Part shown: positions 1 to 8,892 of the stretch, piece after piece
Position numbering within the stretch: position 1 is the first letter of the stretch
How the letters are laid out: every line of letters starts with the position of its first letter
Origin: Pseudoalteromonas sp. H105
Lineage (GTDB): Bacteria > Pseudomonadota > Gammaproteobacteria > Enterobacterales > Alteromonadaceae
Reading direction: 5' to 3'
Assembly (NCBI RefSeq): GCF_001469215.1
Contig: NZ_LOFH01000003.1
Coordinates: 1-64,000 of the forward strand
DNA: 64,000 bases
Notes under the pieces: generated by a model
What the model saw: the letters and a program-made list of their open reading frames with translations, nothing else
The model's database searches: none
What the model was told of the DNA's origin: nothing
Made by a program: the position numbers and the translations under genes

Positions 1-101
1 CGCAGTTAGGTGAATTAAGTATTCATCAATGAATTTAAAGTGTAGAGATTGCACTTAAAACCGAATCTTTATAATTGTGTGTGAAGATGTTGGCAAAGGC
101 G

Positions 102-132
102 GCTCAAGTTTTTCTAAACTTGGGCTGTTTTT
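102..132 (+). terminator. Rho-independent terminator of an off-window gene
   Basis: A stem of about 10 bp (GCTCAAGTTT paired with AAACTTGGGC, one G-T pair, loop TTCT) is followed by a T-rich run, TGTTTTTA. The T tract lies on the plus strand, so it should end a plus-strand transcript that enters from beyond the left edge. It faces the 3' end of the PaiB-like gene on the other strand. Confidence 0.6.
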
Positions 133-136
133 ATAT

Positions 137-766
137 CTACCCGTTTGGTTTCCTTTGTGAAGAAGCCCCAAACAATTTAGCAATGCCTGGTTGCCCTGTC
201 TTTATCAAATTAGTTTTAATTAACTGTCTTATATCATCAGGTTTATTCTGACTCATTTTAAAGTTACCGCGCCAAGTAATAGGCTTGAATTCGATAAACG
301 TTAGTTGCTGAAACATACCATGTAAATTCTTTTCTGAAAGCTGTGTTATCTGCCAGTTATCTTGCTCAAGTGCATTAAAATGTTGTTCAAAGTGATCCGT
401 TAATAATGTCATTATTTGTTTTTTCTTATTTAGTGAGCTAACTATGCTTACTTCGGCTGTCACTTCAACGCGGGCATAAAGCCAGCTAGGTAACGCCTTG
501 TTATTAGAATATGAAGGGGGCTGATAACAGTTTTCACTGTTAAACACTAAGCTGACCTCTTGCTCATTAATTGCTGAAAGCGGGTTATAGATTGCTACGT
601 GACCGATAAAAATTTGTTGGGAGCTATCAAACAATAAAGGGATCTGACATACATCGTTTAATTTATTCTCAGAGCTTGGCAGTAAAATAGTCGCCAGAGG
701 ATATTCCTTAATTAAAGCTAGCTGTTGCTGGCGATCATCTTGGCTGAAATGTTTTGCTGGGTACAT
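137..766 (-). CDS. PaiB-like FMN-binding split-barrel protein
   Basis: The protein belongs to the PaiB family, a flavin-reductase-like split barrel named for a Bacillus subtilis protease/sporulation repressor. The N-terminus MYPAKHF, the segment around IKEYPLATILLP and the C-terminal PITWRGNFKMSQNK are characteristic. The start is placed at 766 because that ATG overlaps the stop of the upstream acetyltransferase by one base (TAATG) and has an AAGGA ribosome site. An upstream in-frame start at 805 would lie inside the neighbour and add 13 residues. The gene is translationally coupled to a GNAT gene and divergent from a MocR-type regulator, so control by that regulator is likely. PaiB proteins bind FMN, but their reaction in proteobacteria is not well established. 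Confidence 0.85.
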   Translation of the reverse strand: MYPAKHFSQDDRQQQLALIKEYPLATILLPSSENKLNDVCQIPLLFDSSQQIFIGHVAIYNPLSAINEQEVSLVFNSENCYQPPSYSNNKALPSWLYARVEVTAEVSIVSSLNKKKQIMTLLTDHFEQHFNALEQDNWQITQLSEKNLHGMFQQLTFIEFKPITWRGNFKMSQNKPDDIRQLIKTNLIKTGQPGIAKLFGASSQRKPNG

Positions 767-1341
767 TATAGCTTTCCTTCTAGCTGAGATTTTATTGTCG
801 GCCACTGCTGATCAATAATGCTAAATTTTGCAGTGTTACGGTATGAACCATCAGCAAGTAATTTATTTTTATAACTAATGCCTTCAAAGCGAGCACCTAA
901 GCGCATAATTGCATTACGAGACTGTTGGTTCTGCTCATGGGTATTAAAGCTAATGCGCACTAGGCCTAACTCATCGAATGCATAACGTAATAGCAGGTAT
1001 TTTGCATGGGTATTTACAAAGCTGCGTTGCCAACGGGCACCTATAAATGTATGGCCAATTTCAGCACTGTTATTGTGTTTATCTAATTTGAATAAACGGG
1101 TAGTGCCAAGTACTTGCCCACTGGCTTTATCAATAATGGTGAACACTACTTGTTGCTCGGCATCAAATTGAGCAGTATTGATAAACCAATCATTAAGTGT
1201 TTGACGTGTTTTTGTGTAGTTCATAAACACCCATTGCCATATTTCAGCGCATTGCCCTGCTTGGTATAAACCTGCAAGGTGCTTATCTTCTAATGGCGCT
1301 AACAGCAACTTATCAGTTTGATGGCTTTGTACAGTAAACAT
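766..1341 (-). CDS. GNAT N-acetyltransferase (RimJ/RimL type)
   Basis: This 191-residue protein has the RimJ/RimL-type GNAT fold. Its first half carries the LAPLEDKHLAGL pattern, then the acetyl-CoA region IGHTFIGARWQRSFVNTHAKYLLLRYAF and the family C-terminal segment RISFNTHEQNQQSRNAIMRLG. It probably transfers an acetyl group from acetyl-CoA to an amine or protein N-terminus; the substrate is unknown. The start at 1341 (MFTVQ) is preferred to 1365 because AAGGA lies 5-6 bases upstream. It is the first gene of a two-gene unit with the PaiB-like protein. B. subtilis also pairs an acetyltransferase (PaiA) with PaiB, although orthology to PaiA is not claimed here. Confidence 0.85.
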   Translation of the reverse strand: MFTVQSHQTDKLLLAPLEDKHLAGLYQAGQCAEIWQWVFMNYTKTRQTLNDWFINTAQFDAEQQVVFTIIDKASGQVLGTTRLFKLDKHNNSAEIGHTFIGARWQRSFVNTHAKYLLLRYAFDELGLVRISFNTHEQNQQSRNAIMRLGARFEGISYKNKLLADGSYRNTAKFSIIDQQWPTIKSQLEGKL

Positions 1342-1444
1342 GTGTGTCCTTATAATTATTATCAAGCTATTGCATAAGTTACCTTTCTTTGGTTATCTAT
1401 AAACAACCAGATTTTACTTTTCTTCTATACCAGTTGAGTAGCGC

Positions 1445-2914
1445 ATGCACCCTTTAGATATTCAGTTTAATGACACAGATAAAGCTAAATACTTACAACT
1501 TGCGCAGGTTATTCGTAATGCAATCATTAAAGGCGATTTGGTTGCAGGTACTAAGTTAAGCTCGGCGAGAGTGATGGCACAGGCATATCAATTAAATCGC
1601 CATACCATTATGAATGCATTGCAATTATTAGTTGCTGAGGGGTGGTTGGTATCGTTTCAGCGTTCAGGCTACTGCGTAACCGAGTCGTTACCTATTCAAA
1701 GCAGTGTTGACGCGATCGGCACACCAAAACTAGCTCCTAAGCCTTATCAGTTCTCGCAGCAACTGGAAACACCACAGACGATGGAGTTAAACCAGTATCG
1801 TTTCAACTTTGCAGGCGGGTTACCTGATTTAACTCACTTCCCATACAAAGAGTTTAAACGTGCTATGAGTCAGGTATTTAACTATTTAGATGTGACGAAA
1901 CTTCACTATGGCGATATCAGTGGTGTTGCTGAGCTTAAACTACAGATAGAAGGTTATCTACAAAAAGCACGTAACTTGAAACCCGCTGATTTATTAATTT
2001 GTAATGGTTCGCAAGAGGCCCTGTTTTTAATAGCAAAAGCATTTATTGGTAAAGGCGACTTTGTTGCCAGTGAAACGTTAGGTTATCCTCCTGCTAGAAA
2101 AGCCTTTGCTGCATGCGGTGCAAAGCTTATAGATATAAAGCAAGATGATGAAGGCTTATGTGTTGATGATCTAAAAGCTCAACTTGAATACTATCCCATT
2201 AAACTATTGTATTTAACACCGTTACATCAGTATCCGACCACAGTAACTTTATCGCCTACACGGCGCTTACAAATATATCAGTTGTGCTATGCCCATAACG
2301 TGATGATTATTGAAGATGATTACGACCATGAATTTCACTACCGCTGCCAGCCTTTGCAACCCATGGCTGCCGATGACCCCGCAGGTATTGTGATTTACCT
2401 ATCAACGTTTTCAAAAATCATGTTTTCGGCAGCAAGGATTGGTTATATTTGTGCAGCGCCTCAAGTAATTGCACAATTAACCGCATGGAAGCAGCTTATG
2501 AATCATAAAAATGATGTGCTCATGCAATTAGCTGTGGCACAGTGGATGAAAGAGGGTGGCTTTGAGCGCCATTTAAAGCGTATGACAAAGCTCTATAAGC
2601 AACGTTATGAAGCGATGGATGCTTGCTTGAATTCGTTACAACGACAGGGTTATCCATTAGATTACATAAAGCCTGACGGTGGTATGGCTATGTGGGTTAA
2701 TTTTAATACTTCTGTGGATTTATTAAAGTCACAAATGCAAGAGCAAGGTGTCTATTTACAAACTGAGGAAGAGTTTTATTATCATGATGCAGTTCGAAGT
2801 TTGCGACCTGCAATGCTTAAGCATGTTCGCCTAGGATTTGCAGGTCAATCGGTAGAAGTAATGGAACAGGGTTTAGCAATAGTTAGATCGCATATGTACA
2901 AAAATAGTCAATAA
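1445..2914 (+). CDS. MocR/PdxR-type transcription factor (GntR HTH plus aminotransferase domain)
   Basis: A GntR-type winged helix (residues about 10-78, with SSARVMAQAYQLNRHTIMNAL) is fused to a class-I aminotransferase-like domain (about 115-485). The PLP site is visible: DDYDHEF near 291-297 and the Schiff-base lysine K324 in STFSKIMFSAARIGY. MocR proteins are cytoplasmic regulators that sense PLP or amino-compound adducts. The gene lies back to back with the GNAT/PaiB-like pair, about 100 bp apart, which suggests that it controls that unit and itself. The ATG at 1445 starts right at the HTH domain. The effector cannot be read from sequence. GabR, PdxR and TauR are all related. Confidence 0.88.
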   Translation: MHPLDIQFNDTDKAKYLQLAQVIRNAIIKGDLVAGTKLSSARVMAQAYQLNRHTIMNALQLLVAEGWLVSFQRSGYCVTESLPIQSSVDAIGTPKLAPKPYQFSQQLETPQTMELNQYRFNFAGGLPDLTHFPYKEFKRAMSQVFNYLDVTKLHYGDISGVAELKLQIEGYLQKARNLKPADLLICNGSQEALFLIAKAFIGKGDFVASETLGYPPARKAFAACGAKLIDIKQDDEGLCVDDLKAQLEYYPIKLLYLTPLHQYPTTVTLSPTRRLQIYQLCYAHNVMIIEDDYDHEFHYRCQPLQPMAADDPAGIVIYLSTFSKIMFSAARIGYICAAPQVIAQLTAWKQLMNHKNDVLMQLAVAQWMKEGGFERHLKRMTKLYKQRYEAMDACLNSLQRQGYPLDYIKPDGGMAMWVNFNTSVDLLKSQMQEQGVYLQTEEEFYYHDAVRSLRPAMLKHVRLGFAGQSVEVMEQGLAIVRSHMYKNSQ

Positions 2915-2923
2915 AATTAACGT

Positions 2924-3583
2924 CTACTGCAAGTCTTCACTATCAAAATACAGTGGTTTTAAGGTACCGCAGTTGACAAATTTATAGGTTAATTCATTTT
3001 CTATTGGTACTCGTTTGGAAGTACGAAACTTCTGCAAACATGCGTTTGTTAGATCGACAAAAATAAGGTGATTATAGCTTGGCGCCTGACTTATTTTATG
3101 GATGTAAATACGCTCATTTTCTTTTAATGTGATCAAATCATATTCTTGCCATTGTGAGGATACCGCAAGTTCGCTGAGTTCACGAGCGTACAGTTGTTTA
3201 CTCATTTCTATGGTGCGATTTTCATATACTAAGGTACCATCACGGCGGTAATCACCGTTATAAACATCAGCGGTTATTGTAATTTCTTCACCGCGCATTA
3301 AGCGTTGTATATTAAATGGTTTAGGTTTTATAGTAACCAGCTCAGCCCCTCTTACTACATTTAAAAAGGCGACATCGGGGTTATCAATTTTATATACAAC
3401 TTGCACATCATGAGGTTGCTTATAAGTGGGTAAGTTAACAGCAAATATACGTGAGCCTTGATTTACTAGCGCCATGGCATGTTCTGCATTATAAGCTGGG
3501 TTAATAGGGGGGAGTTCCTTTACTTCTTCACTATAAGCGTATGTACTTAAGCCAATCAAAAAAGTGCAGACTAAAAATCGCAT
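2924..3583 (-). CDS. Secreted protein of unknown function
   Basis: I do not recognise the family. The first 18 residues form a typical signal peptide ending near AYS, so the mature protein of about 200 residues is probably periplasmic. It is rich in beta-type segments and has two C-terminal cysteines (in LTNACLQKF and FVNCGTL) that could form a disulfide. The ATG at 3583 has a GAGGT ribosome site. It converges with the MocR gene, with only 9 bases between the stops. Upstream on the same strand is the deacetylase-like gene, 69 bp away. No catalytic motif is evident. Confidence 0.6.
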   Translation of the reverse strand: MRFLVCTFLIGLSTYAYSEEVKELPPINPAYNAEHAMALVNQGSRIFAVNLPTYKQPHDVQVVYKIDNPDVAFLNVVRGAELVTIKPKPFNIQRLMRGEEITITADVYNGDYRRDGTLVYENRTIEMSKQLYARELSELAVSSQWQEYDLITLKENERIYIHKISQAPSYNHLIFVDLTNACLQKFRTSKRVPIENELTYKFVNCGTLKPLYFDSEDLQ

Positions 3584-3652
3584 AATTACCTCAATTAATT
3601 TATAAGCTTAAATTGTAGCTTAATGGCAAAGCAATGCTATGTTTAAAATGAA

Positions 3653-4561
3653 TTAAAAACGAGCGGCTTGCTCTACTACAATGGCATGTCGTTTTGCTAG
3701 ACGTAAATGATCTCTGTCATATCCGCCGCCGATAACTGTTGCGACCGGTGTATTGTGCTCCAAACATCGTTTGAGCACCAAGTTATCGCGTTTTTCTATA
3801 CCTTGCCAGCTTATATCAAGTTTACCAAGGCCATCTTCCTGCCATACATCTACGCCCGCATCATATAAGACTATGTCTGGATTGAGTTGCTTAAGCAAAA
3901 ACTGAAGCGTATCGTCAACTACACCAAGGTATTCATCGTCTTGCATATTATTTGCTAGGCCAATATCTAAGTCACTGGGGGATTTTCTGAAGGGAAAGTT
4001 TTTTTCACAGTGAATTGAGCATGTATAGGCATAAGGTTGATGTGCAAGCATTGCAGCTGTGCCGTCACCTTGATGAACATCTAAATCAAAAATAAGTATG
4101 TTGGTGGCTTCGCGATTGTGAATTAAGGTCTGTGCAGTGAAGGCGAGATCATTCACCATGCAAAAGCCTGAACCAAAGTCGGTGTGTGCATGATGAGTCC
4201 CGCCCGCTAGGTGGCATGCAATTCCATGTTTAAGCGCCAGACGAGCCGTTTCAAGTGTACCAAGTGGCGCGGTAAACGTTCGAGCAATAAGTGGCTCAGA
4301 CCACGGCAGGCCAATTCTTCTTAGTGCTTTTTCGTTGAGCGTATTATGCCATAAATCATGGAGGTAATTTTCACAGTGCACTAACTCAAGATCGTCAGGG
4401 CAGCCTAGCCTAGGTTGAATCAAATTACCGTTAACTAATCCTAGCTCTTTAACGTGTTGATATAAATTTGCAAATTTACTCATTACAAAGCGGTGTTTAG
4501 GATCAAAGTTAAATGAGTAATTAGGATGGTAGACCAAAGGGAGGTGTGGATTTAAAGTCAT
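3653..4561 (-). CDS. Histone deacetylase superfamily protein (class II-like amidohydrolase)
   Basis: The protein has the full HDAC/acetylpolyamine amidohydrolase core. HH123-124 sits in GGTHHAHTDFGSGFC, the DxH zinc pair D161/H163 in FDLDVHQGDG, and the third ligand D238 in YDAGVDVWQEDGLG. These enzymes are zinc hydrolases that remove acyl groups from lysine or polyamines. The bacterial substrate is not inferable here. At 302 residues it is normal for short bacterial members. The start at 4561 has only a weak GGTG site. Its neighbours (secreted protein, PilZ protein) give no pathway clue. Confidence 0.9.
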   Translation of the reverse strand: MTLNPHLPLVYHPNYSFNFDPKHRFVMSKFANLYQHVKELGLVNGNLIQPRLGCPDDLELVHCENYLHDLWHNTLNEKALRRIGLPWSEPLIARTFTAPLGTLETARLALKHGIACHLAGGTHHAHTDFGSGFCMVNDLAFTAQTLIHNREATNILIFDLDVHQGDGTAAMLAHQPYAYTCSIHCEKNFPFRKSPSDLDIGLANNMQDDEYLGVVDDTLQFLLKQLNPDIVLYDAGVDVWQEDGLGKLDISWQGIEKRDNLVLKRCLEHNTPVATVIGGGYDRDHLRLAKRHAIVVEQAARF

Positions 4562-4617
4562 AATGCACCATGATGCTCAGTTTGCACTATGGTAATCAAC
4601 TTCCTCTGTTTCGTCTA

Positions 4618-4980
4618 TTATGATGAGTGAATCAGCATCGCAACTTCACGGTGTAACAGAGAATCATCACCTAAGTTTAGCTCTACTAGGCGCTTTAAAT
4701 GGCTGATACTATCAATATCTATGTGTGTACAGTGTAAACCTATATGTAACTGCTCTATGTGGCTAATTTCAACAGCCATTGTAATGTTAATACTACTATC
4801 AGGCAGGGTAAAACTGAGTTGCGCTGATTGGTGTTTATCAGCATTAAGTTTGTTTGGATGTGTTACAAGTACACCATTAAGTGATACATCAAGTAGTTCA
4901 CATGAGTGTATTTGCTTATTAATTAAAAGAGTTGCAGGGGTTGAAAATAATACGCGTGTGTATTGACGGCGATTATCCAT
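4618..4980 (-). CDS. PilZ domain protein (probable cyclic-di-GMP receptor)
   Basis: This is a single-domain PilZ protein of about 120 residues. The cyclic-di-GMP signature is present: an RRQYTRV arginine motif at the N-terminus and DVSLNGVLV, matching D/NxSxxG, about 20-25 residues later. Such proteins bind cyclic-di-GMP and pass the signal to motility or envelope targets. The start is placed at 4980 (MDNRRQYTR) because the domain begins there and a GAAGG sequence precedes it; an upstream in-frame start at 5031 would add 17 unrelated residues. A diguanylate cyclase is encoded at 13,012 but is not linked to it. Confidence 0.85.
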   Translation of the reverse strand: MDNRRQYTRVLFSTPATLLINKQIHSCELLDVSLNGVLVTHPNKLNADKHQSAQLSFTLPDSSINITMAVEISHIEQLHIGLHCTHIDIDSISHLKRLVELNLGDDSLLHREVAMLIHSS

Positions 4981-5054
4981 TGTACAGTGACCTTCATTAA
5001 TAGTGTTGTTTATATTATAGTCAATGGACACTTAGTATGGCGTAATATTTAGAT

Positions 5055-5088
5055 AAAAATAAAAAGCCCTGCTAAATGCAGGGCTTCT
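5055..5088 (-). terminator. Rho-independent terminator after ettA
   Basis: Read on the minus strand, AGCCCTGC and GCAGGGCT form a perfect 8-bp stem with a short ATTTA loop, followed by TTTTTATTTTT. It sits about 25 bp past the stop codon of ettA and separates it from the PilZ gene. Confidence 0.85.
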
Positions 5089-5110
5089 AACGTAGTGACT
5101 ATGTGAAAGC

Positions 5111-6784
5111 TTAACCTATCTTTTTGTACTTAATACGTTTAGGTTGTGCTGCTGCAGCGCCAAGTGTCTTCTTAAGCCACTCTTCATATTCTGTGTAGTT
5201 ACCATCAAAGAAGTTAATTTGGCCTTCATCACGGTAATCAAGAATATGCGTTGCAATACGGTCTAAGAACCAACGGTCATGCGAGATACACATAACATTG
5301 CCTGGGAACTCTAAAATCGCATTTTCAAGTGCACGCAGTGTCTCAACATCCAAGTCATTGGTTGGCTCATCCAGTAGGATAACGTTACCGCCGGCTTTTA
5401 ATAACTTAGCGAGGTGTAAACGGTTACGCTCACCACCTGATAGGTCTTTAACAAACTTTTGTTGGTCATTGCCCTTAAAGTTAAAGCGGCCTACGTAAGC
5501 ACGGCTTGGGAATTCAAAGTTGCCAATTTTAAGCACATCTTGGCCATCAGAAATCTCTTGGAAAACCGTATTGCTGTCGTCCATATTGCCACGGAATTGA
5601 TCAACGGTTGCAAGTTCAACAGTCTCACCTATGGTGATATCGCCGCTATCTGGTTTTTCTTCACCGCTTAACATTTTAAACAGCGTTGATTTACCCGCAC
5701 CGTTGGCACCGATAATCCCCACAATTGCACCTTTTGGCATGGTGAAGTTTAAGTCATCAATGAGTACGCGATCACCAAAGCTCTTCTTCAAGTTTTTAAC
5801 TTCAATTACTTGGTCGCCTAAACGCGGGCCAGGTGGAATGAATAGCTCATTAGTTTCATTGCGTTTTTGGTAATCAGAGTGTTGTAACTCACTAAACTGC
5901 GCCATACGTGCTTTAGACTTAGCTTGACGACCTTTCGGATTTGAGCGTACCCACTCAAGTTCCTGTGCAATTGATTTTTGACGGGCTTTTTCAGATTTTT
6001 GCTCTTGTTGCAAACGCGCGTCTTTTTGTTCAAGCCATGATGAGTAATTACCTTCCCATGGGATACCTTCACCACGGTCAAGTTCTAGAATCCAACCTGC
6101 CACGTTATCTAGGAAGTAACGGTCATGGGTTACCGCCACAACGGTGCCTTCGTAATCATGTAAGAAGCGCTCAAGCCATGCAACAGATTCAGCATCCAAG
6201 TGGTTAGTTGGCTCATCAAGAATAAGCATGTCTGGCTTTTCTAGTAGTAAACGACAAATCGCGATACGACGACGCTCACCCCCTGATAATACCTCAACCT
6301 TAGCATCCCAAGGCGGTAGACGCAGCGCATCAGCAGCACGCTCTAATACGTTATCAATATTGTGGCCGTCATGGGCTTGAATAATCGCTTCAAGTTGGCC
6401 TTGCTCTTTGGCTAGCGCGTCGAAGTCAGCCCCTTCCATCGCGTATTCGTTATATACCTCATCAAGACGGCTTAAGGCGTTTTTAACTTCACTGACCGCT
6501 TCTTCAACCGTTTCGCGCACGGTTTTGCTTTCATCAAGGATGGGCTCTTGCGGCAAGTAACCAATTTTAATACCAGGTTGAGGATGTGCTTCACCTTCAA
6601 ACTCTTGATCAACACCTGCCATAATGCGAAGTAAGCTTGATTTACCTGAGCCGTTTAAGCCAAGTACACCAATTTTTGCGCCAGGGAAAAAATGTAACGA
6701 GATATCTTTCAAGATTGTGCGTTTAGGTGGCACAACTTTCGATACTCGACTCATCGAGAAAATAAACTTATCTGGTAAAACCAT
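5111..6784 (-). CDS. ettA: Energy-dependent translational throttle protein EttA (ABC-F ATPase)
   Basis: EttA is an ABC-F ATPase without membrane segments. It binds the ribosomal E site and gates entry into elongation according to the ATP/ADP ratio. The protein (557 residues, close to the usual 555) has two ABC domains. Walker A motifs are GLNGSGKSS and GANGAGKST, signatures are LSGGERRR and LSGGERNR, and Walker B motifs are LILDEPTNHLDAES and ILLDEPTNDLDVE. The arm and linker region (LEWVRSNPKGRQAKSKARMAQFSEL) lies between them. The N-terminus MVLPDKFIFSMSRVSKVVPPKR is very close to E. coli EttA. The ATG at 6784 has a GAAGG site. It is monocistronic, with its own terminator. Confidence 0.96.
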   Translation of the reverse strand: MVLPDKFIFSMSRVSKVVPPKRTILKDISLHFFPGAKIGVLGLNGSGKSSLLRIMAGVDQEFEGEAHPQPGIKIGYLPQEPILDESKTVRETVEEAVSEVKNALSRLDEVYNEYAMEGADFDALAKEQGQLEAIIQAHDGHNIDNVLERAADALRLPPWDAKVEVLSGGERRRIAICRLLLEKPDMLILDEPTNHLDAESVAWLERFLHDYEGTVVAVTHDRYFLDNVAGWILELDRGEGIPWEGNYSSWLEQKDARLQQEQKSEKARQKSIAQELEWVRSNPKGRQAKSKARMAQFSELQHSDYQKRNETNELFIPPGPRLGDQVIEVKNLKKSFGDRVLIDDLNFTMPKGAIVGIIGANGAGKSTLFKMLSGEEKPDSGDITIGETVELATVDQFRGNMDDSNTVFQEISDGQDVLKIGNFEFPSRAYVGRFNFKGNDQQKFVKDLSGGERNRLHLAKLLKAGGNVILLDEPTNDLDVETLRALENAILEFPGNVMCISHDRWFLDRIATHILDYRDEGQINFFDGNYTEYEEWLKKTLGAAAAQPKRIKYKKIG

Positions 6785-6877
6785 GTAAAAAGCCTTCGAA
6801 TTATGAATAAAATTATGATGCTATATTGTAGTGGCTCTATGGTGAAACAGTCAACGAATCAGCAAAATAACCCTACG

Positions 6878-7777
6878 CTAATTAGCAAGTAAAAGCCCAA
6901 CGCCAACTAATGCTAAAAAGCCGCCACCAAGCATTTTACTGGTTACGGGCTCACGCTTTATTAAACCTATCGTCATTACCAGCAAAGGGGCTGTTGCAAA
7001 GATGGTTTGGGCAATTGCCGGATCAGTATATTTAACAGCGCCAAGTTGCAGCCAAAGGCCCAAAAAAGTACCTAAAAATACGGCTGCAAAAAACCAGTGT
7101 TTCCCCTTTATATCTTTAAGCGTAATCGCTTGTTTAAAATCAGTACTTTTAAAAACAGCGACGATTAGAGCAACAGTAATTGTGCCTGCGGCGAGCCTGA
7201 TTAGTGCTGCCCACAAACTGCTCATCTGTTCATGATTAAGCGCACCTTTTGACATCACCATCCCCAGTGCTTGGCAAATAGCGGCTATCAGTGCGCACAA
7301 CACTCCATTGCGATAATGCTTACGATCAACAGGAGGTAAGGTTTTACTTGGTTTAATTGCAATCATGACCCCCAGAGTTGTTAAAATGATACCAATCCAC
7401 GCAAACGTTGATAAATAATGATTAAGCAAAACAATATTAAAAACCCCAACGAGTGCAGGGGCAAGGGATTCAATGACCAAGGTACGAGCGGGACCGATAT
7501 TACGTAAGGCTGCAAAATAAGCACTGTCGCCCACTGCAATACCAATAATGCCGCCGCATATCAGCCAAAGCCAACTTGTTAACTGAGTAGGAAGTGCTGA
7601 ATCTTGGGTTAATAAAATGACGCCTAGCATCAGTGTGCTTGCCAATAAACCTTTGCTTATATTGAGCTGCATAGGACTTAAGTGATGACTAAAACCTTTA
7701 TATAGTAAGGTAGAAACAGCCCATACAATGGCTGCTAATATTGCAAAAAGCTCACCTAACCCTAACCCGTTCAACAT
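6878..7777 (-). CDS. EamA/DMT-family inner-membrane transporter
   Basis: About ten hydrophobic helices are arranged as two EamA repeats (residues about 10-140 and 155-298). The first repeat has AAIVWAVSTLLYKGFS and the second AAICQALGMVMSKGAL. Members export small metabolites or drugs, and no substrate can be assigned. The second ATG (7777) is chosen over 7783 because AGGG then has proper spacing. The gene runs divergently from metA with about 165 bp between, so it might share the MetJ-type control region; that is only a positional hint. Confidence 0.85.
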   Translation of the reverse strand: MLNGLGLGELFAILAAIVWAVSTLLYKGFSHHLSPMQLNISKGLLASTLMLGVILLTQDSALPTQLTSWLWLICGGIIGIAVGDSAYFAALRNIGPARTLVIESLAPALVGVFNIVLLNHYLSTFAWIGIILTTLGVMIAIKPSKTLPPVDRKHYRNGVLCALIAAICQALGMVMSKGALNHEQMSSLWAALIRLAAGTITVALIVAVFKSTDFKQAITLKDIKGKHWFFAAVFLGTFLGLWLQLGAVKYTDPAIAQTIFATAPLLVMTIGLIKREPVTSKMLGGGFLALVGVGLLLAN

Positions 7778-7863
7778 AAACATCCCTAAAAATAATAATA
7801 ACCAGGCGCATTATGGCGGCCGAGTTGTAGAAAGCAAAAAAACAGTATGAATTAAAATCATTT

Positions 7864-7887
7864 AGACATCTATACATCTAGAGGTTG
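7864..7887 (+). promoter_or_regulatory. Probable MetJ operator (tandem met boxes) upstream of metA
   Basis: Three adjoining 8-mers read AGACATCT, ATACATCT and AGAGGTTG. The MetJ met-box consensus is AGACGTCT, and MetJ binds two or more boxes in tandem. The first box matches 7 of 8 bases, the second 5 of 8, and the third is weaker. The site lies 58-81 bp before the metA start, a normal operator position. No SAM riboswitch fold was seen in the same leader. Confidence 0.7.
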
Positions 7888-7944
7888 AAATTTACTGTTA
7901 ACCGTTCATAATTAGCTATTGGTTAATGATGCGTGGAGTGAAAA

Positions 7945-8892
7945 ATGCCTATTACAGTGAAAGATGAATTGCCTGCCATTGCAAAACTACGACAAGAAAA
8001 CGTGTTTGTAATGCCAAAAACCCGTGCGAAAACGCAAGAAATTCGCCCGATGCGGCTGGCCATCTTAAACTTAATGCCGAATAAAGTAGAAACCGAAGTT
8101 CAATTTATTCGTCTGTTGGCTAACTCTCCATTGCAAGTTAATGTTGAGCTTTTACGTTTAGATACGCATCGCAGTAGCAGTAACTCAGAGCAACACTTGG
8201 ACACTTTTTACCGTTATTTCTCCGAAGTAAAAGATAATAACTATGATGCCATGTTAGTCACAGGCGCACCTTTGGCGCATTTGGAATACGATGACGTTGC
8301 TTACTGGGATGAACTTAAAGTAATTCTCGACTGGGCTGAGCAACATGTAACATCAACACTATTTTCGTGTTGGGCTGCACATGCAGGTTTATTTCATCAT
8401 TATGGGTTAAAGCGCGAGTTAAAGCCTAAAAAGCTCAGTGGCGTGTTTACCCATCACTGCTATTTTGACCATGCCGCACTGACTCGAGGTTTTGATGATA
8501 CCTTTGTGGTGCCACATTCGCGTTTTGGTCATATTGATATAGAAAAAATAAATGCGTGTGATGATCTTGTTGTACTAGCCGGCTCTGAGCGAGTAGGTGC
8601 TTACTTAATGAAAAACAAATCAGGTAGCCAAGTGTATATTACAGGCCATCCAGAATACGATGCCGACACATTAAAAGGTGAATACCAACGCGACCTAGCG
8701 AAGGGACCGGATGCAGCTGTACCTGAGAATTACTTTCCAAATAACAACCCTGACAACAAACCATCGAAAACATGGCAAAGTCACGCCTTTTTATTATTTT
8801 CGAACTGGTTAAACTATTATGTGTACCAAACTACACCTTATGATATTAACTTAGTTAGCCAAGACGTAAGGACTAACAATTATGCCGAATAA
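7945..8892 (+). CDS. metA: Homoserine O-succinyltransferase MetA
   Basis: This is the first committed step of methionine synthesis: acylation of homoserine, normally with succinyl-CoA. The 315 residues align without gaps to E. coli numbering at the active site: nucleophile C142 in [11 protein letters not shown], and H235 and E237 in YITGHPEYD. Position 111 is linked in this family to acyl-donor choice (Gly for succinyl, Glu for acetyl) and is Ala here (APLAHLEY). A small residue fits succinyl-CoA, but the assignment is less direct than usual. The ribosome site GGAG precedes the ATG. The gene overlaps the next gene by 11 bases, making a metA-metH operon under a probable MetJ operator. Confidence 0.95.
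   Translation: MPITVKDELPAIAKLRQENVFVMPKTRAKTQEIRPMRLAILNLMPNKVETEVQFIRLLANSPLQVNVELLRLDTHRSSSNSEQHLDTFYRYFSEVKDNNYDAMLVTGAPLAHLEYDDVAYWDELKVILDWAEQHVTSTLFSCWAAHAGLFHHYGLKRELKPKKLSGVFTHHCYFDHAALTRGFDDTFVVPHSRFGHIDIEKINACDDLVVLAGSERVGAYLMKNKSGSQVYITGHPEYDADTLKGEYQRDLAKGPDAAVPENYFPNNNPDNKPSKTWQSHAFLLFSNWLNYYVYQTTPYDINLVSQDVRTNNYAE

Noticed and set aside
7778..7944. SAM riboswitch before metA
   Set aside because: No aptamer-like pairing was found, and tandem MetJ-type boxes explain the leader better.
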